A stretch of 64,000 nucleotides of DNA from Catonia carolina (Eukaryota > Arthropoda > Insecta > Hemiptera > Achilidae), in NCBI GenBank assembly GCA_035578175.1, contig JAQMRL010000003.1:108054969-108118968 (forward strand), given 5' to 3'. This document shows positions 22,561 to 34,804 of this stretch, piece by piece; within the stretch, counting starts at the first letter, position 1; each line of letters starts with the position of its first letter. The notes below the pieces were generated by a model, which was not told the origin of the DNA, made no database searches, and was given only the letters and a program-made list of their open reading frames with translations. Position numbers and translations under genes: made by a program.

Positions 22561-23570
22561 ACCTATTGTTTGTTATTCAAATAAAGTAGCTCATTAGGAT
22601 TTTTTTAATAATAAAAAATGAAAAAGTACTAGTAGGCCATTGCACAGGTCCGGCCCAATCTCCTGACGCCATCAGATTTTACTGTGCAGTATTAAGAAAC
22701 GCCAGTATTGCTTTTTCTAAACGAATTAATAGCACGAAACTATATAAGTTATTAAATATTATAACTTGCGGAAACTGTAAAAAATAAGGTATATATTCCT
22801 TTATGATTTCACCTTAATTTTTAATTACATTGATCATTTTTTTTAGCATTGTACCAAATATTTAATGAGGCATGCTACCAAAAGATGATAAAAGTTTCCT
22901 CTTTTTGGAAATAATAAATTTTTAGTAACAATTAGGTTTATTTTTTTCATTCAGTTAATCATTTCCCCATAACCTGCAATTATTTTGCACATGCATATTT
23001 TAGGCTTCATAACGTTCTCTGAGTTATGATATCTACGTATTGATAAAAAATCTGAAGTGAAACATTCATGCTCTTTGTCCTACTAAATAATGAAAAATGT
23101 AACTTTTGTTCATTTATGAGTAAACAATGTTTATTGAAAAGGATAACATATTTTTAATCATAATATCTGAAACATGGAAAATGAAAGTTTGGATTAAAAA
23201 TACGGAAAATCACGAAATGAAACTTAACTGGGCTCTCTAGAAAGAAAATGATTTAAGTAGTAAATGTAGGTTATTAAAAATGTTTGACAAAATTGTAATT
23301 GCACTTTTGCCTTAAAATGCATATTATGTAAGCAGCAATATTGACAAACAATGTTTCCAACAGGAGCATAGGCTTTTCAAGAAAAGCAGCAATTATGGGG
23401 GTTACCCTATTGTTACTTTTTCTTATTTTATTTTTACTGACGTTGCTCGGAATTTTTTTAGCTGTAAACGGCCTTAGAAGGTGTGAACTTTCTTGCGAGG
23501 GTGAAGAGCGTAGCCGCCGATTAGACGTGACCTGACCTCCCAAAATTGTAGAGGCGCAGGGCGACATCCG
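22561..23570 (-). repeat. Gene-less unit flank in the right arm
   Basis: Reverse counterpart of 6410-7440, including the unit-edge repeat (about 22990-23410) and the GC-richer block (23470-23570). The frames 23341-23535 (+) and 23274-23567 (-) lie in this repeat and are not kept elsewhere. Confidence 0.6.
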
Positions 23571-24864
23571 GGCTTAAAAATTTATTTGAAGGTCGCAATC
23601 GTTGCGGACGTAAAGTTTAACAAGTTTTTTGTTGATTTTAACAATTGAACTTGTTTTTTATCCTTCAGAATATATTTCTGTGTAGGTCAAAAGCAAAATG
23701 GTAAAACCATAAATGTAACGATGTCATGTTGGAAGTGACTTTAATAAATAAATTTGAGGATAGTTATTTTTGTTTCTAGCTATTTTTCTTCGATGTTAGG
23801 CTCTAGTTTACCGTGTCGTTTCTTTTCCTATTATTATCTTTGGTGTGGTACCACATTCATTTTGTTACGAAAGTTTCGAGTCAGTAATATTTAAATATCA
23901 ATTTTTCTTGTCATCAGTGTTAAGTTAGTATTATAAAGATAACATACTATTTTAAGCATAACATTTTCGTTTTTCGGTTGTTTGTTCTTCCAATGCGCCT
24001 AGTACAAATTAAATTTTTTTAGTTGTTTTAACGCATCTTCAGAATTTAACCTTTTAGAATGGAAGTTCTGTAGTAGTGGGTATAGATTTTCTTCTTTACG
24101 AACTTAACACTGGTTAAATTTATTTAAAATATTGCGATCGTGGTTAATCAAGATGATTGGCTTGGATAGAGGTTATAAAAAATAATTCAACATTTTCAGG
24201 TATCTTCAGAAAACTTTATTCGACCATCACACCTAATGTTCCATGACATCTGATAAAGTTAGTTGTATTCTCAAGTTGTATTTAAAAACAACTACCGCAG
24301 CGGCAAAAAAGGAAATCTGCAAAAGAAAAAATCGTTATGAAGATGGTCATAAAAGCATACAATTATTTCCGAAAAAAGAATCGGAACACGAACTAATGTT
24401 TTATTTAACATCGTAACGGTACTGTGCTCATCAGCACGCTGTTAATGGGTAACGTAGACCTACTTCATGATAAGAACATCCGTTTTTATCATAAATGAGA
24501 ACCTACGGCTGTGCGTCAAGAATTCAATTAGTTTTGATAGGAAGTAAAAATTGTTACGCTTTCTTTCAACATCAAAACAGAATTTTTCGCACAATTTAAT
24601 CGAGCGGTATATACTATTGCGATTGCAACAACTTGTGACTTCCAATTACAGTACGTCAGATGACTATAAAATATTCTTAACTAGCGCAAATTTACGCTAA
24701 CGATCGGTACTATTGATAACGGCTAGTAAAATAAAGGAAATAAATTAGCTTCATTTTCGCAACATAGAATTGCATAAAGGCACGGTATATAGAAGACTTA
24801 CAACAGATGACTTACTGGCACCTTTTGGAGAAGAACCAACAAAATTGACGCTATTCGTTGTTCA

Positions 24865-24867
<3 letters not shown>
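23571..24867 (-). other. Downstream intergenic part of unit D
   Basis: Reverse counterpart of 4780-6420. Compared with A it is shortened near 24090-24110, where several hundred bases of the unit are missing. No gene called. Confidence 0.45.
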
Positions 24868-24908
<41 letters not shown>

Positions 24909-24927
24909 GAACAAGAACAAGAACAAG

Positions 24928-25013
<86 letters not shown>

Positions 25014-25042
25014 AAACAACAACAAAAACAACAACAGTAATA
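24868..25042. repeat. Compound trinucleotide microsatellite (AAT)n-(AAC)n
   Basis: AAT repeats, then 'aacaagaacaag', then a long AAC tract with a few AAAACAAC variants, ending in AAT again. It is absent from the equivalent places of units A, B and C. The open frames across it on both strands are repeat artefacts. Confidence 0.95.
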
Positions 25043-25509
25043 ATAATAAAGATCACAAATATACTTGTATCATAAGCTTACATAATTTTTTTACGGCCAT
25101 TACTAAAGAATATTAAATCATAGACGTGACATTATGCTACAAAAAGTAACAAATGCACAAATCTAAATAGAACTATAATACACTAATTATTACTCGCCGT
25201 GCGACGATTTACTAAAATTATGCATTGTATTAAAGTAACTTCTTAATCACTTTTTTTTAAATACACTATCAATACAAAAAGATATCATATTTTATTATTC
25301 CATATGTCTTTTAATTTTTTTGTATCCTAAATATTTCTCAACAGCGAATTGCCGTCCAGTACAGACTCAAATCGACCGTTGAGGTAGTTCATAAACGTTC
25401 TTCATAATTAAACGAAGAAAAGAATGCACTACTGCGTTGCATCTCTAGCAGTATTTTCTTAGTATGTCCACACTTAACCGCTTTACGAAGCACAAAATAT
25501 TCAGGTGCA

Positions 25510-28479
25510 TCATAAGACCGAAATGACACGCTGGTACCGTCGATTGGCCTTACACCGGAAAGCAATTTTGACTGCTATTTGGTTTAGGTTTACCGAATGT
25601 TTTTGCACAAAAATTAAAAAATTATTTCGTTAGTTATATTGAATATATTATAAATATGAAGTTTACTTACTAGGTTTTACAGATGCTACGTTACAGAAAC
25701 TTTGTATATCAGGGAAAGTTACATATTGCTTGCTTTTGAGATCAAATGCACAAACTGGCACACCAGAAATACATAAATACGGACATTCTTGTGGTGAAGG
25801 ACGGCGACAGGCTTCTTGACCTACCCCTAACGCTTCAGAGTTTGAGAAGACTAGCGTCATAATGAACAATACTGCTAAACCTAACCCTGAAAAAAACAAC
25901 AAAGCTTGTTATGATACATTTAGATGCAATACAATGGTAAATAAATTTGTCATTTTCTGAAATAATCGTTTACCCAACACAGTAAACGATCTTTGGTTAA
26001 ACCTAGATAGCAAACTCACTACGAAGAATACAATAAGGAAAAAGGTAAAATTCTAATAGAGTTCAAAAAGTTATTGGCTTTTCGGTTAAACTCTCAACTG
26101 TTGATCTTTTCAAGTGTTAAAACTCATATGGACGTATGCCCAAACCAATCCAACAGAAACCCTATTCAAAAAATTGAAAGAAAACTGCTCAATAACATTG
26201 TAAATGCCCGATGTTAGACGCAGCTGAGTGAAATCCACCTTGAGATGCAAGTATCTTTAGTAGCTGAAGAAGGGTGCAAGTGTGCCAATAAGCATGTCCC
26301 TTGGTGAAATTTTTTTTTTTTGTCATCAGTCTCTCGACTGGTTTGATGCAGTTCTCCAACCTGTTCTATCTTGCGCAAGTCGTTTCATATTTACATAAAT
26401 GTAAAACCCTACATCTTTTGTAATTTGCTTTATATATTCTAATCTTTGCCTCCCTCTACAATTTACTCCCTCAATGTTACCCTCCATTATTGATAGCCCA
26501 ATACCTGGATGTCTTAGGATATGCCCCACTAGCCTATCCCTTCTTTTGGTAAGATGCTTCCATATACTTCTTTTTTAATCCACTCGCCTAAGAACCTCTA
26601 AATTACTTATTTTGTCCACCCACCTAATCTTTAACATTTTCCTATAACACCACATTTCAAAAGCTTCTATCCTCTTCTTTTCTACAGCCCCTATTACCCA
26701 CGTTTCACTTCCGTATAATGCTACACTCCAAACATAATGTTTTAAGAAATTTTTCCTAATCTGTAAATCAATGTTTGTAGTCAGTATGCTGTTTTTCATT
26801 TCAAAGGCTTTTCTAGCTTGAGCAATTCTACTCTTGATATCACTCGTGCTTCTACCATCTTTTGTTATTTTACTCCCTAGATAGCAGAATTCCCCAACTT
26901 CCTGTATGTTTTCGTTGCCTACTTTTAAATTTCCCATCTCTTCTAAACCACTCTTGCTGCTGCACAACACTTTCGTTTTGTTCTTATTAATTTTCATGAA
27001 GTAATCCTTCCTCAAGATCTCATCCATTCCATTTAAGGCATCCTCTAGTTCATTCTTTGCCTCGGCTAATACTACTATATCATCGGCGAATCTCAACATT
27101 TTTATTGTTTCTCCTTGAATTTTTATTCCTACATCAAATTTCTTCTTCACTTCATATAGCCTCTTCTAAATACAAGTTAAAAAGTAGTGGTGACAAAGAA
27201 CAACCTTGTCGTACACCTTTTCTTACAGCAGCCTCTTTCTCGTACCCCTCGATTCTCAAAACAGCCGTTTCATTCTTATACAGACTGTAGATAACTTTCC
27301 TTTGGTGAAATTATAAAAAGTAATAAAGTTCAATTTTTGGACACTTAAAGTCCAACAGTTAATTAGGTGACTGAAAAGTACAAAGCCTGTTTATGTAGTG
27401 TGTTAAGAGAAAGATTAACATTAAAAAACGCTCTAAGTATAAGCAACGATCAAAATTTAAGCCAAGCAAATATATTATAAAACAATCTTTTATTTAAGTA
27501 AATTCCACGAGACTGGAAGAATTTATTTATAAACTTGGTTTTGTTTAAAACAACCGGTATAAAATGATTTTTAGTTAATATTTTATAATTATATTCTTAC
27601 AAATAAGTACACAGCATTGGTTAATAAATTCCGCGAGACTGGAAGTTTACAAAATCGTAACGTCACATGTATTCGGTAAGTGATGGTGAAAGTACTTGTG
27701 GATGTAACATTTCCACTGAGAATAAATTCATTTGTTTATTGCTACGTTACATTTATACAAACTAGACTGTTAGTAGCAAGGCTACAGTGCAAATTTCGTT
27801 ACTTTCGATGACACGCCAGACTTGTTACGGATTCGTTATTAGCCGATTGTTTCATATCAGAAGGGTTGTGTCCACAAAGTTCACGTAATATTACTCTGGC
27901 AGACTTTCTTTTGCAGGAGTATTTTAAGTATTTTTGAATACAATCCATTTACACGTTTTTAATTAAAGGCAAAAATTAATAGTTCGATTTCTAATATTAA
28001 AGAGTATATTTATAATAAAAAGGGGCTTAAATTGTTACAAAACTTAAACAAAATGCTATCCGGTCAAAGAGAATTATTAACCATACATTATAATTTTATT
28101 GTTTATTTTATTAGTACTTTGAATATTATTTCTTAAAAATTTAAACAGGTATTAAATTCATATTATATTTTGTACAACGTTTATGTAAATTAGAAACGTA
28201 TTTCACCTTTTTTAAAATCATTTTATTAAAAGTCAATTCAAAAAAATTTATAAAAGATGTTTGGAACTGTGCAATGAAACAATTAAACTAAATGAAATCG
28301 ATACCAAACTTTTCAACTGCATTAAGCTACTCTTGGTATCTTAAAAGAAGTAAAAAATACATATTTCTGGTTGTTTTAATAAAATAATATGTTAAAATTA
28401 AATGATTGAAAACTATGAGTAAACATTAGATGAAGTAATTACCTTTACAAATACTAAACCGGTTCATCAAATTGGCCAT
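25510..28479 (-). CDS. Secreted Kazal-like cysteine-rich peptide, copy D
   Basis: Exon 1 28479-28443 (MANLMNRFSICK), exon 2 25886-25671 (216 nt), exon 3 from 25571. Splice sites match copy A. The signal region reads GLGLAVLFIMTLVFSNSEALG and the five exon 2 cysteines are kept (CPYLC, PVCAFD, YVTF, SFCNVA). Exon 3 has lost one base relative to A, B and C, so it reads IKIAFRC, then 13 further residues to a stop at 25510-25512. A cysteine still follows, 13 residues after the fifth instead of 10. The product would be about 104 residues. Intron 1 contains a LINE (26312-27301). The poly(A) signal is at 25296-25291. It is either a variant or an early pseudogene; the coding exons otherwise look intact. 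Confidence 0.65.
26312..27301 (-). mobile_element. 5'-truncated LINE in intron 1 of copy D, with target duplication
   Basis: The insert is flanked by an 11-bp direct repeat, ttggtgaaatt, at 26301-26311 and 27302-27312. The minus-strand 3' end is a short poly(A) (T run 26311-26321). Copy A has the uninterrupted site near 3400. Both are hallmarks of target-primed reverse transcription. Confidence 0.9.
26326..27150 (-). pseudogene. Reverse-transcriptase fragment of the RTE-like LINE
   Basis: The frame from 27150 to 26575 includes MLRFADDIVVLAEAKNELED (the F-A-D-D form of the catalytic YxDD box), then VGEFCYLGSKITKDGRSTSD and VALYGSETWVI, the usual thumb and post-RT order. It stops at 26577, and the tail (26529-26326: RHPGIGLSIMEGNIEGVNCR..) follows in another frame, so there is a frameshift near 26570. 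The N-terminal endonuclease and first RT motifs are missing. Confidence 0.85.
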
Positions 28480-28571
28480 TTTGATCGTCACAAGTGATTT
28501 CTTCCTCAAACAGATCAGTTCTGCTTTCTAGTATTAGAAGGATTGAATGTATTTCCATTCTGCCAATCCAG

Positions 28572-28580
28572 CTTTATGTA
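28572..28580 (-). promoter_or_regulatory. Degenerate TATA box of copy D
   Basis: The minus strand reads CCTACATAAAGCTGG where A and E have CCTATATAAGGCTGG, at the same distance from exon 1. The box may be weaker. Confidence 0.55.
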
Positions 28581-28659
28581 GGTAACTGATCTACTCGTAA
28601 AGACAATTTTTTTCCTTTAATGAAAAGAAAAAAAAATAACTTAACTGTCGTCATATTAT

Positions 28660-29400
28660 TTAAACTTATTTAAAATACAAGTATTTTTTATCTGATTCGG
28701 GTTTTAATCATACATTTTTGGATTACTTTCTGTTTGTGTAACAATAAACGAATTAATTTGATTGGTCATAAATTAATGAAGAAATAAAAAATATTTTATT
28801 GATCGTGACTAATCAATTTGCAATCATTACTTTAGAAATATGTTTTAATACCTATTGTTTGTAGTTCAAATAAAGTAGCCCATTACAATTTTATTTTTTG
28901 ATGATTGAGGGTGAAAAATTTTTTATGTGTTTTGTATCTGATTTGGGCTTTAACCAAAAATTTCAGTATTACTTTCTGTTAATGTGCAACAATAAACGAA
29001 TAAATTTGATTTGTCATAAATTAATGAAGAAATACAAAATACTTAATTGATCGTGACTAATCAATTTGCAATTATTACTTGAACAATGTTTTTAATACCT
29101 ATTGTTTGTTATTCAAATAAAGTAGGCCATTACAATTTTATTTTTTGGTTATAGAGGATAAACAGTTTTTTAAGTATTTATTATCTATTTCGGGTTTTAA
29201 TCATAAATTTCTGGATTACTTTCTGTTAATGTGTAATAATAAACGAATTAATTTGATTGGTCATAAATTAATGAAGAAATAATAAATATTTCATTGATCG
29301 TGACTGATCAATTTGCAATTATTACTATAGAAGTTTGTTTTAGTACCTATTGTTTGTAGTTCAAATAAAGTAGCTCATTAAGATATTTAAAAAAATATAT
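28660..29400 (-). repeat. Promoter-proximal tandem repeat of copy D, three copies
   Basis: The anchor 'cataaattaatgaag' recurs at 28767, 29015 and 29262 (period about 247), each time with 'attgatcgtgactgatcaatt'-like palindromic ends and 'tacctattgtttgt'. There is one copy more than in front of A. Confidence 0.8.
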
Positions 29401-29697
29401 TAAAAAAGTACTATTAGGCCATTTTACAGGTCCGACCTAATTTCACGACGCCATCCGATTTTATCCTGCAGTATTAAGAAATGCAATTGTTTTTTCTAAA
29501 CGGATTGAATGCACGAAACTATATAAGTTATTAAATAATATAACTTGCGGAAACTGTAAAAAATAAGCTTTTTATTCCATTATGATTGCACCTTAATTTT
29601 CAATTACGTTGTTCATTTTTTCTAGCATTGTACCAAATATTTAATCAGGGATGTTACCAAACGATGATAAAAGTTTCCTTTTTTGTGGAGATAATGA
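29401..29697 (-). other. Outer end of the right arm
   Basis: Reverse match of about 440-760 of the left arm. Similarity stops near 29697 ('..aaagtttccttttttgtgg'), which marks the outer breakpoint seen in this window. Confidence 0.55.
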
Positions 29698-30594
29698 CTA
29701 TTGTAACCCTAAATAAAATTATTAGAAATATTTTACTTTCTTCAAAAATTTTAACATTGTTTTTCATGAAGTTAGTAACCATTAATATTGACTATTAATT
29801 TACAAAACTAATTTTTATAGTTTTTCCGTTATTTCTAATATTTTTTAAAGTTTTATTCAAAATTCATGTAAGTGAAACATAGATTTGAGCGAACAATTAT
29901 TTGGTATAAATGCTATTGTAATTAATTATGTATCAAATAATAAATTATGCATTATCAACCTTGTTTAAAGTGTTTATTAAGTGTTAAAACAAAATGTTTT
30001 TAAACGAGCTCATATTCCCCAACAGTATGCTTATATTACCCCGTTACATAGGGAGTGTTAGCGCACGGAAAATACTGTAAATTTATTCTATTTGTAAATA
30101 AAGATATAAATTTAACGATATGAAACTTTAGTAACTGCTAAAGAAAGGTTTTTGTTTCTTTTTGGTTTAACGTCTGACTGTTTTGTATTTACTGCTAATG
30201 CAGACGGAAAGAAAGGTGTAAAGAGTTGTCTTGTAAATATAATGAATTTTTTAATCTTGCGTATTTGTTATTAACAAATTACGTTAACCATGCCCATATT
30301 ACCCCAAGTTACCCTACTTAAAGTTTATGAAATAATTCTTAACAATACCGAAGGACACCACATGACACTGAAGTAGGTGATGAAGTCGGTAAGGGCTTCT
30401 GGGTGCAAAATTTTCAGCGTCGTGTCTAATGTTTTTTTGTACATTTCTAAATTAGAATAGTTTTGGTGTTATTGCAGCACGAATTACTGACCAACATCCA
30501 TGCAATTTTATAAGTTTGTGTTACTCAATTTGAGTTTATAGTGTTTTTGTTTCGATTTTCTTTCAAAATTTGGTGTTTCGTTAAGACCCGTTGA
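29698..30594. other. Intergenic, nothing recognised
   Basis: AT-rich unique sequence. No conserved frame or repeat recognised. Confidence 0.4.
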
Positions 30595-31040
30595 GCACTT
30601 TAAAGATAACGAGTTTTACTGATGGTTCTAAAACGATAATGCTTTGGCTGGGCAGTTGTACTCCCGGAGGAAGAAACACCTTTAAATACAACTCTGGTCT
30701 TTTATAATCTACAACGAGGCTTAAGTAATCAAACAGTAATTCAAGTACGTACACTTATCGTCATAGAAATATTTTCTCATTCGCACTGACCCTAAAAATA
30801 ATATCTACATTTAGGTTCCTAATTTTGTTAAACATTTTTCATTGTACACAAGAATTCTTAAATTAGTAAACAAGTGGTATTAATATGGAGCTCATCTCAA
30901 GTGGGTGTTGATGAAAATGAGGAAGCTAACAAAGCTGCCAAAACGCATTAACCTTACCAAGATTCTCACGGTTCAAAATCTTATTCAACATTAACAACAT
31001 TTTTAAAAAACTCGACTTCAAAAGTGGAACGATGCCCCCT
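30595..31040 (+). pseudogene. Decayed RNase H domain of an I/Jockey-type LINE
   Basis: FTDGSK at 30615-30632 matches the first catalytic aspartate motif of retrotransposon RNase H. GVDENEEANKAAK at 30902-30940 matches the C-terminal 'GN(E)xAD.AAK' motif. The frame between them is broken, and no reverse transcriptase is found nearby. Confidence 0.5.
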
Positions 31041-31069
31041 GAACATGTCTTTAGCGGATTGGCTTGTGT

Positions 31070-31156
31070 GTATGAGTGTGTGAACAAAATATCTCAACGG
31101 AAATCAATAAAAAGGTGAAAATTGTAACTTACTACTCACTACTTTGTTTACTCACA

Positions 31157-31246
<90 letters not shown>

Positions 31247-31400
31247 CACACAAACACACACAGATCAATCGCTAAAAATATGTTTTTTTGGGTTCACTGA
31301 GTTTGAAAACGTGTAGATCCGGTGAAAACTCGATTTCGAAAAATCTACATGAAAACAATACTCTTCTTCCTATACATTCATATAGGCAAGAGAAGGGAAA
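31070..31400 (+). repeat. TTTCTCTTGCC-end repeat, right end, with (CA)n
   Basis: Dispersed family: '(ca)n..caatcgctaaaaacatgtttttttgggttc' then 'gtgtagatccggtgaaaactcgatttcgaaaaatc' and 'acattcatataggcaagagaa'. The (CA)n tract spans 31149-31262. Other copies: 38885-39090 (+), 43845-44790 (-), 46770-47165 (-), 51150-51625 (-), 56205-56845 (+), 58930-59800 (+). Confidence 0.8.
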
Positions 31401-32919
31401 AATTAAAAATTTGTTTCAGTCACCAAATACATCTGACAGTAGGCCTAACTATAGAGGACATTTACTTCCTTTGGGCATGATTTTGAATGAAATGTAATGT
31501 AAGAACAATCTCTACAGTAATAAACACGGGACTGACTTACGTATGAGGCCATAATTATAGGTAATGGTCAATGTAAGGAAGCTCACAACACCGGTGATAT
31601 TTATATACATGATTTTTTAATTAAATAACATTTTAAACCTTTATAGGTCTTTGGTAAGTATACTTACCACTGGCAATAAGGTCGAGTTTATTTAAGAATA
31701 ACCTATGAAGTTGAAGCTTATTGGCATTTTATGGATGTTCTCTGGTTAGTAGGCTATCCACATATTGAAATTAGTGCGCAACGACAATTTTCTTCGTGAG
31801 TTACACAAATGCAGTAAGGATTCATACCAGTGTATGTTAACATGTTGTTTTGTCGTTACTTTTGTACAGTGCTTAGAAAATTTTAGTTTTTTACGGGGAA
31901 GCAACCATTTATGCTAATATAAAGTTGAGATAAGTTATTCGACACATTGTTCTGTTATATAGCACTACAAGTTGTTTTAATAAGCATTCTTACCACTAAA
32001 CTTTATGTGATTCCCATTTCAATGAACATTACTTAATAAGTATAACTTTCAAGGACTTAACATAAAAAAAGAAATATCTTACTCTTCTGCCGCTAGAAAT
32101 ACATTATCCAAGTCCCTGTAGGCCTAAAGCAAAATTTAACATTTTACAACATATTTTCTCCTGTAGTACTGCCCTATAAAGGGTTAAGTTAATCAAGTAA
32201 CTGAGTGGGTGGAGAAAAAAGTTCATTGTACATGATGTAACATTTGTAAGCAATGTTACATAGTTGCCTTCGTTTTATTATTCATCTACTGCGCTGTAAG
32301 CTTCTGCCATCTTGTGTTGGTTTTATGCACTACGTTGTGTCTATCGTTTCTGGTTCGGTTTGGAGGGGGGAGCCGGTTTCTGTGCTCAGCTGTTTCGTGC
32401 ACTGTACCGTTCTCTTCTTGAAATATGTAGCGGCCATTGCAGTCACTTTTCTCCGTAATTGTTTTTACAGTTTTGCCGGTTAATTTTTTGTTTAATTATG
32501 GCTTGATCTGTTGTTTTGTTCGCCCATTCTATGGGTTCCAGTTCGAGTACCACTACTAGTATAATGTAACTAAATCCATCCAACATGGTTTCTGGATCTG
32601 TAAAACTTTTCTACTACACCGATACCATATGCAAATTGTGATAATAGGAAAATGTACCTTTGTGTATTCTTCGACATACCAAGTTTTGCCTGTCTCAACA
32701 GTGTTTCACATCATACTGATGAAAATATAGTTTCATCGTAATTATGCAATATTATTATTACCCAAAGTGTTAAGCATACATGGTTAAATGGTTTATTTAT
32801 TTGATCTCTGCGTACCGGTATGTAGATGAAATTAATTTTATTTATGATCATTTTACTCTTGTTGGTGATGAAAATTTTTTTTTTGGAAAACAATTTTCTG
32901 GTCGTTAAATTTTGTTTTA
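31401..32919. other. Intergenic, no supported gene
   Basis: No recognised motif. The 76-codon frame at 32253-32483 is cysteine- and leucine-rich but shows no family resemblance or clear gene context. Confidence 0.35.
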
Positions 32920-33104
32920 ACTTGTATGAACTTAAATTCACTGAAAACTTTTGAAATTATCTGAGAGTAACATTAAATTTTCTTGATACTTGAGCATATT
33001 TAATTTTGTTTTTTTTTTACTTGTATGAACTTAAATTCACTGAAAACTTTTGAAATTATCTGAGAGTAACATTAAATTTTCTTGATACTTGAGCTTATTT
33101 AAAT
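32920..33104. repeat. Tandem duplication, 99-bp period
   Basis: 'acttgtatgaacttaaattc..' starts at 32920 and again at 33019, and the copies are essentially identical through 'cttgatacttgagc'. The near-identity indicates a recent event. Confidence 0.85.
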
Positions 33105-33550
33105 TTAAACTTCTGGAAAAACTTAAATATTATTAAAAAGAAAAAGAAAAAAGGGTGTAAAGTAATTATTTAAAAGTTTATACATTTATATATATATTAT
33201 ATGTTTTCTTTAGACCTATACAAATTTTCTTTCAAGGGTATATTAAATGAATTAATTTTAAAGGTACTAAAAAAAAAAATTTCTCATTATTATTGATGAT
33301 AATTTGGTAATTATTACTATATTCATTAAATACTTTGTTATTTTCTGCATTTCTTGAATTTTATTTGTATGCCACCACAACGTCCAATTTTGTTTTCTTG
33401 ATCCTTCGCCAAGCTTGCCAAAAGGGGATAGTTTTACCTGGAGGCAAGAGGGGATTAAAATGAATACGACAAGATCATCACGCAGGTCAACAACTAAGAC
33501 AGGTCATACGCAATAAGCTGGAGACTGTTCAGGTAGTCTACTAAAAATAC

Positions 33551-34132
33551 AATTGGATCGGTGAGTGGAAAAAGGGTAATATTCCAAAAAAACATGCGAA
33601 ATTGAACGATGGTAGCAGTTTTGTTAAGTTTACTTCGGCGCATGTATTGGTTGATATAAGGGAAATATTCCTCGTATCTAAAAGCAGCTAAGCTACATTG
33701 AAAATTTAGTGAAGTGGAAAAGGATAATATTCCAGGAATATTACCCTTCTTCCATTCAATAGCGAACAGCAGTTGAACCACTGGTTTCTGTCATATTATT
33801 TTCAAAATGTAACTGTAAATTATTTTAAATAAAAATAAAGTTTTGTAGCATATTGGCACATTATATTGTTTTTTCAACTTAATTTTTCCCATTCACTTGT
33901 ACTAAATCTAGAAAAAGGTGAATAGTCAACATATTAATAATAAAAAAATCAGTCCCATGATTATTGTAAAAAACTTCTAAACTCACCATTAAAATCTTTA
34001 ATATAGTACTGAAAATGACCAATTGAACATTTTACCAATAAACCAAAAACATAGTCACAAAACAGTTGTCTTTTAATTTCTCGGAAATAAGGGTTTTGGA
34101 AAATTACCCTTTCTCCACTTACCGATTTAATT
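33551..34132. mobile_element. MITE-like element with 39-bp inverted ends
   Basis: The left end 33551-33589 and the right end 34094-34132 are reverse complements with about five mismatches (core 'atcggt.agtgg.aaaagggtaat.ttccaaaa'). The same motif reappears inside as a small palindrome, 'ggataatattcc-a-ggaatattacc', near 33722-33746. There is no transposase frame, and the target duplication is not clear. Confidence 0.6.
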
Positions 34133-34430
34133 GTAATTAGAGCCTTAATATAAATATTTTATATTAAAGCCAGATTTATGTTGAATATTTTCATATAGAA
34201 ATTTTAATTTCAGTATATTAGTAATTCAATTAACATTATACTGTGGTGACTTCCAGATTGAATACTGAATAGTATAGTTGTGTTTTTTCAGCACTACTTA
34301 CTATGAAGAAATTCTTCTAGACTGCTATGTTTATGTATTCATACATGTGTTGTATTGAGTGAACCTGCAAAAGTTTGTTGTAGATAAGTATTTATTTTTC
34401 TGACATATTTTAGATATAATATTATTTTCG

Positions 34431-34742
34431 GACCCACCGGGTTGGTCTAGAGGTAAAGTCGTCGGCAAATTCAGCTGATTTTCGGAGACGAAGGTTCCTG
34501 GCTCAAATCCGAGTAAAGGTAGTTACTTTTATACGGATTTAAATACTAGGCAGTGGTTACCGGTGTACTTTGATGGTTAGGGTTCAATTAACCATACGTT
34601 CTCAGGAATGGTCGACCAGGGTCTGTACCAGACTACACCTCATTTACACGTCATACACATCATTCTCATCTCATTGGGTCATGGGGTTGCTTATTGTTCT
34701 GAATTGAACAGATTGCAACGTACACACATTAGAGATAAAAAA
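34431..34742 (+). mobile_element. tRNA-derived SINE, most complete copy
   Basis: A pol III A box (GGTTGGTCTAGAGGTAAAG) and a B box (GGTTCCTGGCTCAAATCC) form a tRNA-like head of about 80 nt. A body ending 'gattgcaacgtacacacattag' and an A-rich tail follow. Possible flanking repeats 'aatattattttc' and 'aatatttattttc'. Related copies: 17153-17268 and 63280-63567. Confidence 0.8.
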
Positions 34743-34804
34743 AATATTTATTTTCAAATTTAAAAAACAAATATTCTGAAAAACAAAATATTCTTGTTAA
34801 CAAA

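Noticed and set aside
23341..23535. 64-residue hydrophobic frame resembling a membrane peptide
   Set aside because: Lies inside the repeated unit flank; the frame is broken in the other copies (6400-6700, 11700-11800, 20060-20200).
24770..25075. Long open frames rich in Thr, Leu or Val on both strands
   Set aside because: They run through the (AAT)n-(AAC)n microsatellite and are repeat artefacts.
31076..31300. Frame rich in Thr-His across a CA repeat
   Set aside because: Created by the (CA)n microsatellite; the same applies to 40753-41054, 41754-41975 and 56600-56797.
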